64,000 nucleotides of DNA from NCBI RefSeq assembly GCF_000152845.1, contig NZ_CH902584.1, positions 543,239-607,238 of the forward strand, written 5' to 3'. Positions 53,872 to 62,382 of the stretch are shown here, in pieces. The position numbers and the translations under genes were made by a program. Within the stretch, counting starts at the first letter, position 1; the number at the start of each line of letters is the position of its first letter. This stretch comes from Roseovarius sp. 217. GTDB taxonomy: Bacteria > Pseudomonadota > Alphaproteobacteria > Rhodobacterales > Rhodobacteraceae. Under the pieces are notes generated by a model. That model was not told the DNA's origin, made no database searches, and saw only the letters and a list, made by a program, of their open reading frames with translations.

Positions 53872-55797
53872 TTAGTGGACAGACCACACGGCAGTATCGT
53901 GGTGCAGCGCATCGAACTGATACATGCGCAACCGGCGAGACGGCTCGTAGCTGAACTCCACTTCGAGGTGGTGTTCACCGATACCATCGACGTTCACGTA
54001 GTCGTTCATCTCTTGCTGCATGCCACCCCAAGCGAATTCGAAATTGCTCGGGACAACACCGTTGCCATTGGCGACCTGCCATGACTGATCGTTGATCGGC
54101 GAGTTGGGCGCACCCTCCGGACGGGCTGCTGGCGGCACGGGGATCGGACCACCGCCTGCGACGTGGATCCAGAAGTAGTTGCGGCCGAAGGTAAAGAGCG
54201 GACCTGCGCCCCCACTCGGCAGTGTGTTGTGGAAGGTATTTTCCCAGCCACGCAAACCACCGAAGTCGACCAGAACATAGGCGTGGACGTAATAGTCGCC
54301 ATTCAGGAGTTGAATGTTGACCTTGTCGCCACGCTTGTCCCAGACGCCATCATCCATGATGACATTGGCATCGCCATTATGACCCTTGAGCTGGCCATAA
54401 ATGGTGTTGTTGAGGAACAGAACCGTAACGTCGGCATCCGGGTCCATTTCATAGCCGGTGGGAAGTCTGCCACGGTTTCTCCAGTCGTCAAAGGCCTGAC
54501 GTATCAGGTGCATCTGCGCCTGAATGATCGACCCGTTGAGACCTCCGCCAAAGTGCTTGTTGGTGCTGTTGATCGTCATGCCACCCATTTCACGGAACAT
54601 CTGCCACATGCGCTTGGCCGGGGCGGTGTCACCGATCATGCCGATCGCGGCAAGTTTGGCCTCTTCGCTGGCGCGCGGATTCTCACCAAACACACCACTT
54701 TCTGCCGTGTTACGCAGCGCGCCATTGCGCAGCGGAACCCGCATGTTTTCCGTCACCTGAACCCGAGGCGGGTGCTGACGCCAGCCCCAATGGTAGCTGA
54801 GGTTCCAGAAGCGTGCCGGGGGCATCTTCATGTTGAGGGTGTATTCAAGCCCTTCCTGCATCGGGAAGAAGGTCTGGTCCATGCCGATATTGGGAACGCG
54901 CGGAAACGCGGTGCCGCCAGCGGTCAAATCCGGCCCGCCCAGATCGGTTAGATTCAACTCGGTCCAATCGTCAAAGAACATGGCATAGGGCGCAAAGTCT
55001 TCGTGACCGCGGTTGAGGATCTTGACCACATATTTGATGGTCCACTCCTCGTCTGTCACCGCAATCGGATCGATATAGGCGGCATCCGACTCGATATGGG
55101 TGTCATACCAAAGCTGATTGACCGTTACCGACTTGGTCTCGGGATCGACGACTTTGGTCTTGAGCCCGCCGAGATAGTGCAGGAGCGGGAAACCTTCGTA
55201 TTCACGCTCGCTGAAACGACCCTGAAGCTCGTTGCCCTCAATGATATCGACGGCCCGCCGCGCCAGAGTACGCATTTCGCCCGGATTTACCCGGCGAGGA
55301 TAGCTGTAGCAATGCTCTGTGCCGCGGAAGTTGCGGCAAATCTGTTGCGGTTCCGACATGGCCTCGATCCGATCCATGATCCAGTCAAGGTCATCGGTCG
55401 GTGAGGTTTTGTCGAGTTCCCGAATGACGGGATCGTCATGCAGGTTGTAGGGATTCTCCGGTGTCGAGGGCAGGGTGTTGGGGATCTCGTTTCCCCGACA
55501 CGTCTTGGCGTTCTCGTAGATGGTCGGCAGCATGTTGGGCGGGTTGGTCCCAAAGCTGTCGCCCTCCGGGAAGACCGCGTCGCCATCCGCTGTAAGCAAG
55601 GTGGTGGCGTTCCCTACAGTCGTTCTGGTCTCGAACGGAACACGCCGTTGCTGGCCGCCGTTGGCATGTCCCGATACGTTGCAGAACATGTTGAGGTCGA
55701 AGGGTGTCTGGGCCCAAGCGGGCGCCCCCCCAACCATGACCGAGGCGGGCAATGCCATCACCGCAGCCAGTCTTATGGATTTACGAAACATTTTCAT
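53872..55797 (-). CDS. Large exported protein of unknown function in the copper-redox operon
   Basis: A 641-residue protein that I do not recognise. The signal peptide ends PAWAQ (about 29). It is rich in Asn, Gly, Tyr and Trp, has dispersed His and Cys (HEDFAPYAMFF, LSYHWGWRQHPPRVQVTENM, CRNFRGTEHCYSYPRR), and a C-terminal half with beta-like segments (NGDYYVHAYVLVDFGG, TFGRNYFWIHVAGGGP). No membrane helix after the signal, so it is periplasmic or secreted. It lies between the SCO-like gene and the SCO gene in the same direction, so it may be an oxidase partner or a secreted substrate. Confidence 0.85.
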   Translation of the reverse strand: MKMFRKSIRLAAVMALPASVMVGGAPAWAQTPFDLNMFCNVSGHANGGQQRRVPFETRTTVGNATTLLTADGDAVFPEGDSFGTNPPNMLPTIYENAKTCRGNEIPNTLPSTPENPYNLHDDPVIRELDKTSPTDDLDWIMDRIEAMSEPQQICRNFRGTEHCYSYPRRVNPGEMRTLARRAVDIIEGNELQGRFSEREYEGFPLLHYLGGLKTKVVDPETKSVTVNQLWYDTHIESDAAYIDPIAVTDEEWTIKYVVKILNRGHEDFAPYAMFFDDWTELNLTDLGGPDLTAGGTAFPRVPNIGMDQTFFPMQEGLEYTLNMKMPPARFWNLSYHWGWRQHPPRVQVTENMRVPLRNGALRNTAESGVFGENPRASEEAKLAAIGMIGDTAPAKRMWQMFREMGGMTINSTNKHFGGGLNGSIIQAQMHLIRQAFDDWRNRGRLPTGYEMDPDADVTVLFLNNTIYGQLKGHNGDANVIMDDGVWDKRGDKVNIQLLNGDYYVHAYVLVDFGGLRGWENTFHNTLPSGGAGPLFTFGRNYFWIHVAGGGPIPVPPAARPEGAPNSPINDQSWQVANGNGVVPSNFEFAWGGMQQEMNDYVNVDGIGEHHLEVEFSYEPSRRLRMYQFDALHHDTAVWSVH

Positions 55798-55849
55798 TGT
55801 CTCCGATTCAAAATACTGTTCTGGCGCCCCGGTTGCCCGGGGCCCGGGA

Positions 55850-56638
55850 TCAGACTTCGCGGTTGTGGTTGCGCGTGTCTTTCATATCGAACACACGCGG
55901 ACCGGCCCGGCGCAGCTTTTCGCCGACTTGCGGCGTCGGCTGCGGCATGACCCAAGCGACACGGCTGGCGGCATCGTCGGCCCGGATGTCCCAGGGGAAC
56001 GATCCCCAGAGTCCGGCGCTGCCATTGCCGTAGAACACCACATCCACCTTGCGCGTGCCGGGCAAGGTCGAGTGACTCATGCGATACATCCGGAAGGCGA
56101 GATCGGCGCAATGCTGCGGCGTACCCGTGAGGAAATGCCAGCCCTTGGGCGCACCGAGTTCCTGGGCATAGGCCTGCATGCGTGCAGGTGTGTCATGCTC
56201 GGGATCGCGGCTGATCGAGTACACGAAAACATCGCGCCCGACCTTGTCGCCCAATTCTGCCACCACATCGGCCATGCGACGGGTGATCGGGAAATGCTCT
56301 TCATCCTTGAGGCTCATGAAGTGCATCATGACGACCTTGTTTTCGATGAAGCCCTCGTAAAAGGACATCCCAAGGCCGTCTTGGTTGACCATCATCACAT
56401 TGGGGAACGAGTCGTTCACCGCAGAGTTGATGACCCCACCGCTGTTGATGGGATTACAGAGAACCGGCATCTCGTTGGGATGCAGGGTTGCTTTGGCTTC
56501 GCGCAGCTTGGAGATTGCAGCTTTGCGGGCCTCATCAGCGCGCTCCTTGGAGTTTCCCGGCGTGGTGTAGAACCCGGCGGTAATCCCAGCAGCCGCCGCG
56601 ACCGGAAGACCGGCCATGAATTGACGTCTGTTTGTCAT
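55850..56638 (-). CDS. Tat-exported SCO-like protein lacking the CxxxC motif
   Basis: A 262-residue protein. A Tat-like leader (TNRRQFMAGLPVAAAAGITA) precedes a SCO1/SenC-type thioredoxin fold: KVVMMHFMSLKDEEHFPITR, FVYSISRDPEHDTPARMQAY, GWHFLTGTPQHCADL. Where SCO has TSCxxxCP this has MSLKDEEHF, so both copper-binding Cys are missing. It should therefore not bind copper as a SCO does, and may act as a chaperone or redox-inactive scaffold. Between the multicopper oxidase and the 641-residue gene. Confidence 0.75.
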   Translation of the reverse strand: MTNRRQFMAGLPVAAAAGITAGFYTTPGNSKERADEARKAAISKLREAKATLHPNEMPVLCNPINSGGVINSAVNDSFPNVMMVNQDGLGMSFYEGFIENKVVMMHFMSLKDEEHFPITRRMADVVAELGDKVGRDVFVYSISRDPEHDTPARMQAYAQELGAPKGWHFLTGTPQHCADLAFRMYRMSHSTLPGTRKVDVVFYGNGSAGLWGSFPWDIRADDAASRVAWVMPQPTPQVGEKLRRAGPRVFDMKDTRNHNREV

Positions 56639-56683
56639 GTCTTTTCCTCTCTTTTTTCAGAGAATTCCTAGAAGGATTTCCGC

Positions 56684-58579
56684 TTAGTCGCCTTGACCCG
56701 GCTCAACGATATCCCAACGGATCATCATTGCGTGGTCTTCGTGAACGACGTTGTGGCAGTGCATCACGTGCTTGCCAAAGAAGTCGCGCCAGCGGCTGAA
56801 GAAGGTTACCTCGTCACCCGGCCCGAGTGAGACCACGTCCTTGCGGGCCCGCTCTACCGCACTTGGCGGACGACCGTTGACCTCAAGAATCTGGAACTCT
56901 TCGAAGTGGGTATGAACAGGGTGCGCCCATGCGTTGCCCTCGTTGCGGAAGGTCCAGATCTCGGCAGAACCCTGCTCGATCTTGACGTCCACGCGGTTGG
57001 GATCCATCAGGCGGCCGTTCACCGTCCACAGGCCGTTGTCGTAGTCGAACACGAACAAACGCTTGCGACGGACTTCGGACATGCGGATTTCCGGAAGTTT
57101 GCGCATGGTGGCAGGAACGCGCGACGGATCGGGCTTCTTGCGACCTGCGCACCGGAATTCCAGAACGGGCATCATGTTCTCGCCTTCCAGCGTGTAGCCG
57201 GTCGGACCTGCACCATCGCCACGGATTTCCAGATCGTTCCAGACCTGAACCTTGTCGCCATCCTTGTACTTTGAGAAGTCGATGATGACGTCAAAGCGGT
57301 TGGCGATCCAGAGGTCGATCTTGGGTTCGACCAGCGGCGCCTCAAGCAGGTTGCCGTCGTTGGACAGGATGATGAAGTCGTCGAAATAGGGCTCGCCACG
57401 GCCAGCCTTGGGGACAACCTTGAGCACCAGACGATAGAGACGCGACGGGCCACCGTTGAGGAAACGGAAGCGATATTTCCGGCGCTTCACATCAAGATAG
57501 GGTTGGATGATCCGGTTGACCGTGATCTTGTCGCCCGTCATGCCCTGCGTGGTGTATTGCAGGCGGTTGGAGTCGAACGTATCCGGCGTGCCTTGCGAGT
57601 TGCCGACCTCGACCGGCTCGGGGCGCGCTTCGGGATGCGGGGACGCGCCATCGGGCGTGAAGAAGTCCCAGATCACCTGACCGTTTGGTTGGAACATGAC
57701 ATCGTGAAGGATCAGCGGAATGTCATAATCGCCGGAAGGCAGGCGGAACGCATTGGGGTTTTTGTCCCGTTCGTTGTTGGAATCCCGCTCATCAAAGATC
57801 AGGTAGAAGCCCGAGAAGCCCGCGTAGACGTTGGTCGCGGTAAAATCGAGCCGGTGATCGTGATACCACAGGGTATTCATGATCTCGGGGTTGTCGAAAT
57901 TCCAGTCGAACGGCGAACCAGCCGGGATGTTGGCGTAATGGTGATCCCAGAATTCGCCGGGATTGAAGAAGTCCTGCGGGATACCGTCCGATTCAGAGGC
58001 GGTATGGCCGTTGTGCAGGTGGATGGTCGGCGACGGAAGCGCGAATGTCACATTGCCAGCACCCACGGTGGGCAGCAGGTTGTTGCGGCGCAGGAAGACC
58101 GGCTCGCCGTAATTGGCATGATAGGTTTCGCCGGGCGTGATGCCGTTAAAGCCCCAGTGCCAAGACCCAACATCGGGATCGCCAGCGCGGCCCACAACAT
58201 CGGGTGTGCCATCGCCATACGGGGGCTGCCAGTGGTATTTCCACCGGAATTCAGTCATCACTTCTTCGTAATGCTTCTGCGGCGGGAAATCATCAAAGCG
58301 CTGATGGCGCTCGGGCTCGATCGGCGGATCGTAGGTGTTGGGATTGATTGGCTGTGCCACCGGCATGATGTTCAGCGGGGCCGTAAAAGGCTCCACCGCC
58401 GGGCTCGATTGTACGGTGATGCTTGGCTCGAACGTGTCCGGGAATACGAGACCTGTTTGAGGCAGCCCGTCCGCGGCACTATCTGGCCACTGTTCAATCT
58501 CGACCGCTCCGACCTGCGATGCCACCGCTGTGGCGCCCGCAGCCCCTAGGCCGAGCTTTAGTGCGTCTCTTCGTTTCAT
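56684..58579 (-). CDS. Tat-exported multicopper oxidase
   Basis: A 631-residue three-cupredoxin oxidase. Twin-arginine leader MKRRDALKLGLGAAGATAVA. All four copper motifs are present: HLHNGHT (187-193), WYHDH (238-242), HPVHTHF (553-559) and the type 1/3 site HCHNVVHEDHAMM (607-619) with an axial Met. It therefore can bind a type 1 copper and the trinuclear cluster and reduce O2 to water. The donor is unknown: phenols, Cu(I), Fe(II) or Mn(II) are possible. First gene of the five-gene operon, exported folded and so a plausible type II substrate. Confidence 0.92.
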   Translation of the reverse strand: MKRRDALKLGLGAAGATAVASQVGAVEIEQWPDSAADGLPQTGLVFPDTFEPSITVQSSPAVEPFTAPLNIMPVAQPINPNTYDPPIEPERHQRFDDFPPQKHYEEVMTEFRWKYHWQPPYGDGTPDVVGRAGDPDVGSWHWGFNGITPGETYHANYGEPVFLRRNNLLPTVGAGNVTFALPSPTIHLHNGHTASESDGIPQDFFNPGEFWDHHYANIPAGSPFDWNFDNPEIMNTLWYHDHRLDFTATNVYAGFSGFYLIFDERDSNNERDKNPNAFRLPSGDYDIPLILHDVMFQPNGQVIWDFFTPDGASPHPEARPEPVEVGNSQGTPDTFDSNRLQYTTQGMTGDKITVNRIIQPYLDVKRRKYRFRFLNGGPSRLYRLVLKVVPKAGRGEPYFDDFIILSNDGNLLEAPLVEPKIDLWIANRFDVIIDFSKYKDGDKVQVWNDLEIRGDGAGPTGYTLEGENMMPVLEFRCAGRKKPDPSRVPATMRKLPEIRMSEVRRKRLFVFDYDNGLWTVNGRLMDPNRVDVKIEQGSAEIWTFRNEGNAWAHPVHTHFEEFQILEVNGRPPSAVERARKDVVSLGPGDEVTFFSRWRDFFGKHVMHCHNVVHEDHAMMIRWDIVEPGQGD

Positions 58580-59137
58580 GCTTTGTCCTCCAGCAGAAAA
58601 AGCTTGCGAAAATTACTGACGTCACGCTCCAGACATGACGCGATAAGCCCCGCGCCATGCATGCCGCGAGAAAGGAGGGCGAATAGCCCCATAGGCAGAA
58701 CAACCGGTGCGGTTGCCGTATGTCAGTTTCGAGCGAACTCGATCAGCTAGGGATGACAGGCCGGAAGGGTGAGTAATGTTTGGCCCGCGCGGATCAGTGA
58801 TCCGCAGATTTTGGTTTAATAGCTTAGAGCAATTGCTCCCTGATATGCGCACAAAGACGCGCAACATTTACATTGGTAGGTACGTCAAGAGCGCCAAAAT
58901 GACGCGCCTGACAAGGCCACTTCAACACGAATGTTTGCATGGAACAATGATAACATTTTCGTGAGGATATCGTAATGTTACTTCGCGAGACCAAATATCG
59001 AAGCCATATTCGTTAATATATTGATTTATAAAGGATATTTTATTTTGTATCCGCGGTCAAAACTGAAACAAATAGCCAGTTAAAGGTTAGATATATAGTC
59101 ATCTTAAGAATTAAAGAGCTGGTCGAAAAGAAACTGC
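58580..59137. other. Intergenic region with AT-rich core, between the redox operon and gspC
   Basis: 558 bp. The part nearest the oxidase (58580-58780) is normal GC and should hold its promoter. The stretch 58960-59130 is markedly AT-rich for this genome. No open frame looks real. The composition change suggests an old insertion or breakpoint separating gspC from the rest of the gsp genes. Confidence 0.55.
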
Positions 59138-59944
59138 TCAGCCACGCCCCGTAATGCGTACGGAAATGGTCCGGCGCTGCCCCCCGCGCATGATCTCGAC
59201 GGCGAATTCATCGCTCTCTGTAAGGATCTGTCCTGCGTTGGCGAGTGTTTCCGGATCGGAAACAGAATAGCCGTTCACCCGCAAAACCAGATCGCCGCGG
59301 CGCAACCCGATCAGGTCATAAACCTGCCCTTCGCGCACCCAGAGGATTTCCGGAAATATCTCTCCGGTTGCACCATTGGCCGACACCATCCGCACACTGC
59401 CCGCCCGACCAAGAATGCGGTGCATATCACTTCCGGCAAAGGTGCTGGCCGGGATCTCGGCCTCATCGGCCTGAACCGAGCCATTGCTCATGATGCGGGC
59501 CATCATTTCGTCAGGTGTTTCCTCAAAGGCAACCAGAACACGCTCTGTCTCGCGCTCGATCCAGACACCGTCAGAGGCGATCTCGAGCACCGTTTCGCCA
59601 CCGATAAGCCGGTCACCGCTCCGGATCAGGCGGTCGCCATCAGAGGCCGTGAGAATGGCCCAGCCATCCTCTCCGCCCGCAACCAGCCCGACCAGCCGAT
59701 ACGTCTCGAGCTTCTTGGTCATGGCTGCGGCTTTGGGCGGGTCAGGCACATAGGGATCAAAGACCGTCGGCCAGTCCTCGGGCAGAGGAGCCTCTGACGC
59801 ATTTTCGACCGCCGCGAGAGCAGCGGTGATCTGAACAGGTTCGGGGCGCTCGGCCCCCTGCCCCAACAGGGTCAGGCCGATCTGCCCCGCGCCAAAGCCA
59901 CATGCAATGGACGCCATCACTGTGAGAAGTCCCAGCCCACGCAT
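59138..59944 (-). CDS. gspC: Type II secretion protein GspC, displaced from the gsp cluster
   Basis: A 268-residue bitopic protein with an N-terminal membrane helix (LLTVMASIACGFGAGQIGLT), a linker, an HR domain (YRLVGLVAGGEDGWAILTAS, GDRLIGGETVLEIASDGVWI) and a C-terminal PDZ domain (DLIGLRRGDLVLRVNGYSVS, FAVEIMRGGQRRTISVRITG). This is the GspC layout; GspC bridges the platform and the GspD secretin and selects substrates. AGGG about 8 nt before the ATG at 59944 supports the start. It is about 8 kb from gspO, beyond the redox operon. Confidence 0.85.
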   Translation of the reverse strand: MRGLGLLTVMASIACGFGAGQIGLTLLGQGAERPEPVQITAALAAVENASEAPLPEDWPTVFDPYVPDPPKAAAMTKKLETYRLVGLVAGGEDGWAILTASDGDRLIRSGDRLIGGETVLEIASDGVWIERETERVLVAFEETPDEMMARIMSNGSVQADEAEIPASTFAGSDMHRILGRAGSVRMVSANGATGEIFPEILWVREGQVYDLIGLRRGDLVLRVNGYSVSDPETLANAGQILTESDEFAVEIMRGGQRRTISVRITGRG

Positions 59945-60102
59945 CTGATCAGCCCTGATGATACAGAATGCGTGCACAGGTCGTGACAGGGGCAGCGCAG
60001 CGGGACATGGCAATTCCATCCTGACAAAGTTTGGGGCGGATCATGAAAAACCTATGGTTCAACAGCGCAATGATAGCCGCAGCGACAAGACGCGACAACG
60101 GT

Positions 60103-61002
60103 TTATGCGCGGTCATCCTCGTACATGGGCGCCACAGTCAAAGGCATCGACCAGGTTGCAGGGTCAGTACACTCCGACGCAGGGCGCGCAAGGAGGATTT
60201 GGGCATGGAAGTGCCCCGTTGTCTCGACCCCCTCTGTGTCATGTCCGACGGCCTGCGCATTGGCGATGGCGCGGGCCTGTTCTGCTGGCCCCTCAAAGCG
60301 GCGATGGACGAAGGGGGGGATCGGCAGGCTCTGGACCACAAGACCGTGGGCATGCATGACCTCTGTCGCTTCAGGGCGTTCATTGCCCCGAATGGGCGAG
60401 GTCATCACCCAAGGCTTGACCGGGCCACAGGCAGCCAGCATCCGGTCCAACGCGCGCGGCATGAGCTGCGCCACGGACCCACATTCAACGATCATATCGC
60501 AGCGCTCCAACTCTGCCGCAAGCACGTCCGAGGGGTCATCACGCTCCAGATCCTCGACACATCCGGTCTGAAAGAGACCGACAGCGCGCCCGTAGGCGAC
60601 CGCATTCGGCATGACGTCTATGCCGGTGACATGGAGTGGCGGACCGGGGCGCCGCAGCGCCGCCAGCCAGTCACGATCCCAGGCAATAACCTCGGCGGGG
60701 GTTGCGGTCTCGAACTCGGGCTGGCGGTAGCGGGCAAAGACCTCTGCGAGGCTCAGCTCATGCGCCATGAGCGCCGTGACGATTCCATAACTGCTGGCAA
60801 AATCAACGACTCTGGCCTGCCCAAGGCCGCGCAACCGCATCACCTCGGCCAGCCCCGCCCGAAAGGCCGCGACGGCATGATGCTGGTTGCGATAGCCAAG
60901 CCGGTCCATCATGCGGAAATAGGCGCGGCAATCGGCTTGATCGTAGGTCTCGTCAAAGATGGTGACGAAACCGGGTCCGGACGTGTCGGAAGGGGCGGTC
61001 AT
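60103..61002 (-). CDS. Methyltransferase-like protein (class I SAM fold)
   Basis: A 299-residue protein. A motif-I-like DFASSYGIVTALMA at 67-80 and a later VTGIDVMPNAVAYGRAVGLF suit a SAM-dependent methyltransferase, but motif I lacks the usual G-x-G spacing, so activity is uncertain. It is divergent from the EamA transporter across about 256 bp and upstream of gspC in the same direction. The substrate is unknown. Confidence 0.65.
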   Translation of the reverse strand: MTAPSDTSGPGFVTIFDETYDQADCRAYFRMMDRLGYRNQHHAVAAFRAGLAEVMRLRGLGQARVVDFASSYGIVTALMAHELSLAEVFARYRQPEFETATPAEVIAWDRDWLAALRRPGPPLHVTGIDVMPNAVAYGRAVGLFQTGCVEDLERDDPSDVLAAELERCDMIVECGSVAQLMPRALDRMLAACGPVKPWVMTSPIRGNERPEATEVMHAHGLVVQSLPIPPFVHRRFEGPAEQARAIANAQAVGHDTEGVETTGHFHAQILLARPASECTDPATWSMPLTVAPMYEDDRA

Positions 61003-61258
61003 GGGTGGATCACTCTATCGTCTGGGGTCAGGCTGCGGCCCGCGTTGCGCGCAACTTTGCCTTGCGGACCACCCATTACAATCAAAATCACACAAAATTT
61101 AAAAGGTTCCCACGCAAGCGTGACGCAAAACGCGCGATTGAAACAATGTTTCGCGGCACTCCAGGGATCGTGACCGAGCGTGCACAAGCGTTGGTTGCAA
61201 GACGCGCATATCGGGCGCAATTTACTCTCAACACCAGTCGTTGGTTTAGGAATTCCCC

Positions 61259-62305
61259 ATGAGCCATGTCAGCACGCAGACCATTCCCGACGCCTCAAAA
61301 GTGATGCTCGGGGCGACGCTCGCCTGGGTGGCGGTGCTGATCTATGCCTCGTCAAACTCTCTGGTGTCGCTTCTGGCAGACATTGGTGCGCAGAACCGGG
61401 TGATGGGGCGAAATGTCATCACCTATTGCAACCTGCTGTTTGTCGGATCGCTGATGTCTATGGTGCCGATGCTCCTGATGTTCTGGCGGGATTGGACATG
61501 GGACAACCTGCGCGCCTTGGGACGCAAACATTGGGTCATCCTGACCCTCTCGGCGTTCTTCTCCTCGGCGCTGACGCCGGGGCTGTTCTTTTACGCGCTG
61601 GAGCATACCACGGTGACCAATGTGGTGCTGATGGGCAGGATCGAACCGCCACTGTTTCTACTCGCGGCCTGGCTTATCCTGCGGGAAGAGTTCGAGCCGT
61701 GGTCCTTTGTTGCAGGGCTGGTGGCGCTCGCCGGAGCGGTGGTGATGATCCTGATGAACAATCAGGGCACGGCGTTCATGCTGGGCAAGGGTGAGATTGG
61801 CGCGCTCTTGGCCACGCTGTCCTATATCGCCTCGACATTGATCGCACGCACGGGCCTGCGCGGCATTCCGATGGGGATTTTCGCGATTTATCGCACGGCG
61901 GTGGGCACGACGTTCTATTTCTTCCTTGCCCTCTATCTGTTTGGCCCCGACCATTTCGAGGATGTGTTTCACCCGGTCGTCTGGCAATGGGTCTGGATCT
62001 ATGCGGTGATCGTGGTGATCGGGGGGCAATTCGCCTGGGCGCTCGGACTGAAATATGCGCGCTCGGGCGATGTATCGCTGGCCACGTCCTTTTCACCGCT
62101 GGCGGCGATCCTGATTGCCATGCTGATGTTGGGAGAAGACCCGGGTCCGGGCCTGATCCCCGGCGGAGCGATTATTCTGGCCGCCGTCGGGATCGGGCAA
62201 TATGGCCGTCTGCGTCGCCGTCACCGGGAGGACGGCGTGATGCGCCAAGAGGCGCAGGATCGCGCGCTGGAACATGAGGGCGAGGTTAATTTCAAAGGGG
62301 CCTGA
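61259..62305 (+). CDS. EamA/DMT-family transporter
   Basis: A 348-residue inner-membrane transporter with ten predicted helices and two EamA repeats (ATLAWVAVLIYASSNSLVSL; LGKGEIGALLATLSYIASTL). The helix ending LGLKYARSGDVSLATSFSPL and the LGEDPGPGLIPGGAIILAAV end are DMT-typical. Substrate unknown; many DMT proteins export amino acids or metabolites. Confidence 0.88.
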   Translation: MSHVSTQTIPDASKVMLGATLAWVAVLIYASSNSLVSLLADIGAQNRVMGRNVITYCNLLFVGSLMSMVPMLLMFWRDWTWDNLRALGRKHWVILTLSAFFSSALTPGLFFYALEHTTVTNVVLMGRIEPPLFLLAAWLILREEFEPWSFVAGLVALAGAVVMILMNNQGTAFMLGKGEIGALLATLSYIASTLIARTGLRGIPMGIFAIYRTAVGTTFYFFLALYLFGPDHFEDVFHPVVWQWVWIYAVIVVIGGQFAWALGLKYARSGDVSLATSFSPLAAILIAMLMLGEDPGPGLIPGGAIILAAVGIGQYGRLRRRHREDGVMRQEAQDRALEHEGEVNFKGA

Positions 62306-62315
62306 GTCCATTGCC

Positions 62316-62348
62316 CAAAAAGAACCGCCCCTCGGTGTCTTGGGGCGG
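62316..62348 (-). terminator. Intrinsic terminator for the GT2 gene at 62383
   Basis: On the minus strand, CCGCCCC (complement of 62342-62348), a 10-nt loop and GGGGCGG (complement of 62325-62331) form a 7-bp GC stem followed directly by TTCTTTTT. This is a canonical rho-independent terminator 35 nt after the GT2 stop. The plus-strand copy has no T tract. Confidence 0.8.
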
Positions 62349-62382
62349 GTTGACATTCGGTCAGGGCGGGACAACGTCTGTC

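Noticed and set aside
56684..58579. Naming the multicopper oxidase as a manganese oxidase or CueO
   Set aside because: All copper sites are visible but the substrate cannot be read from the sequence, and length and neighbours fit neither closely.
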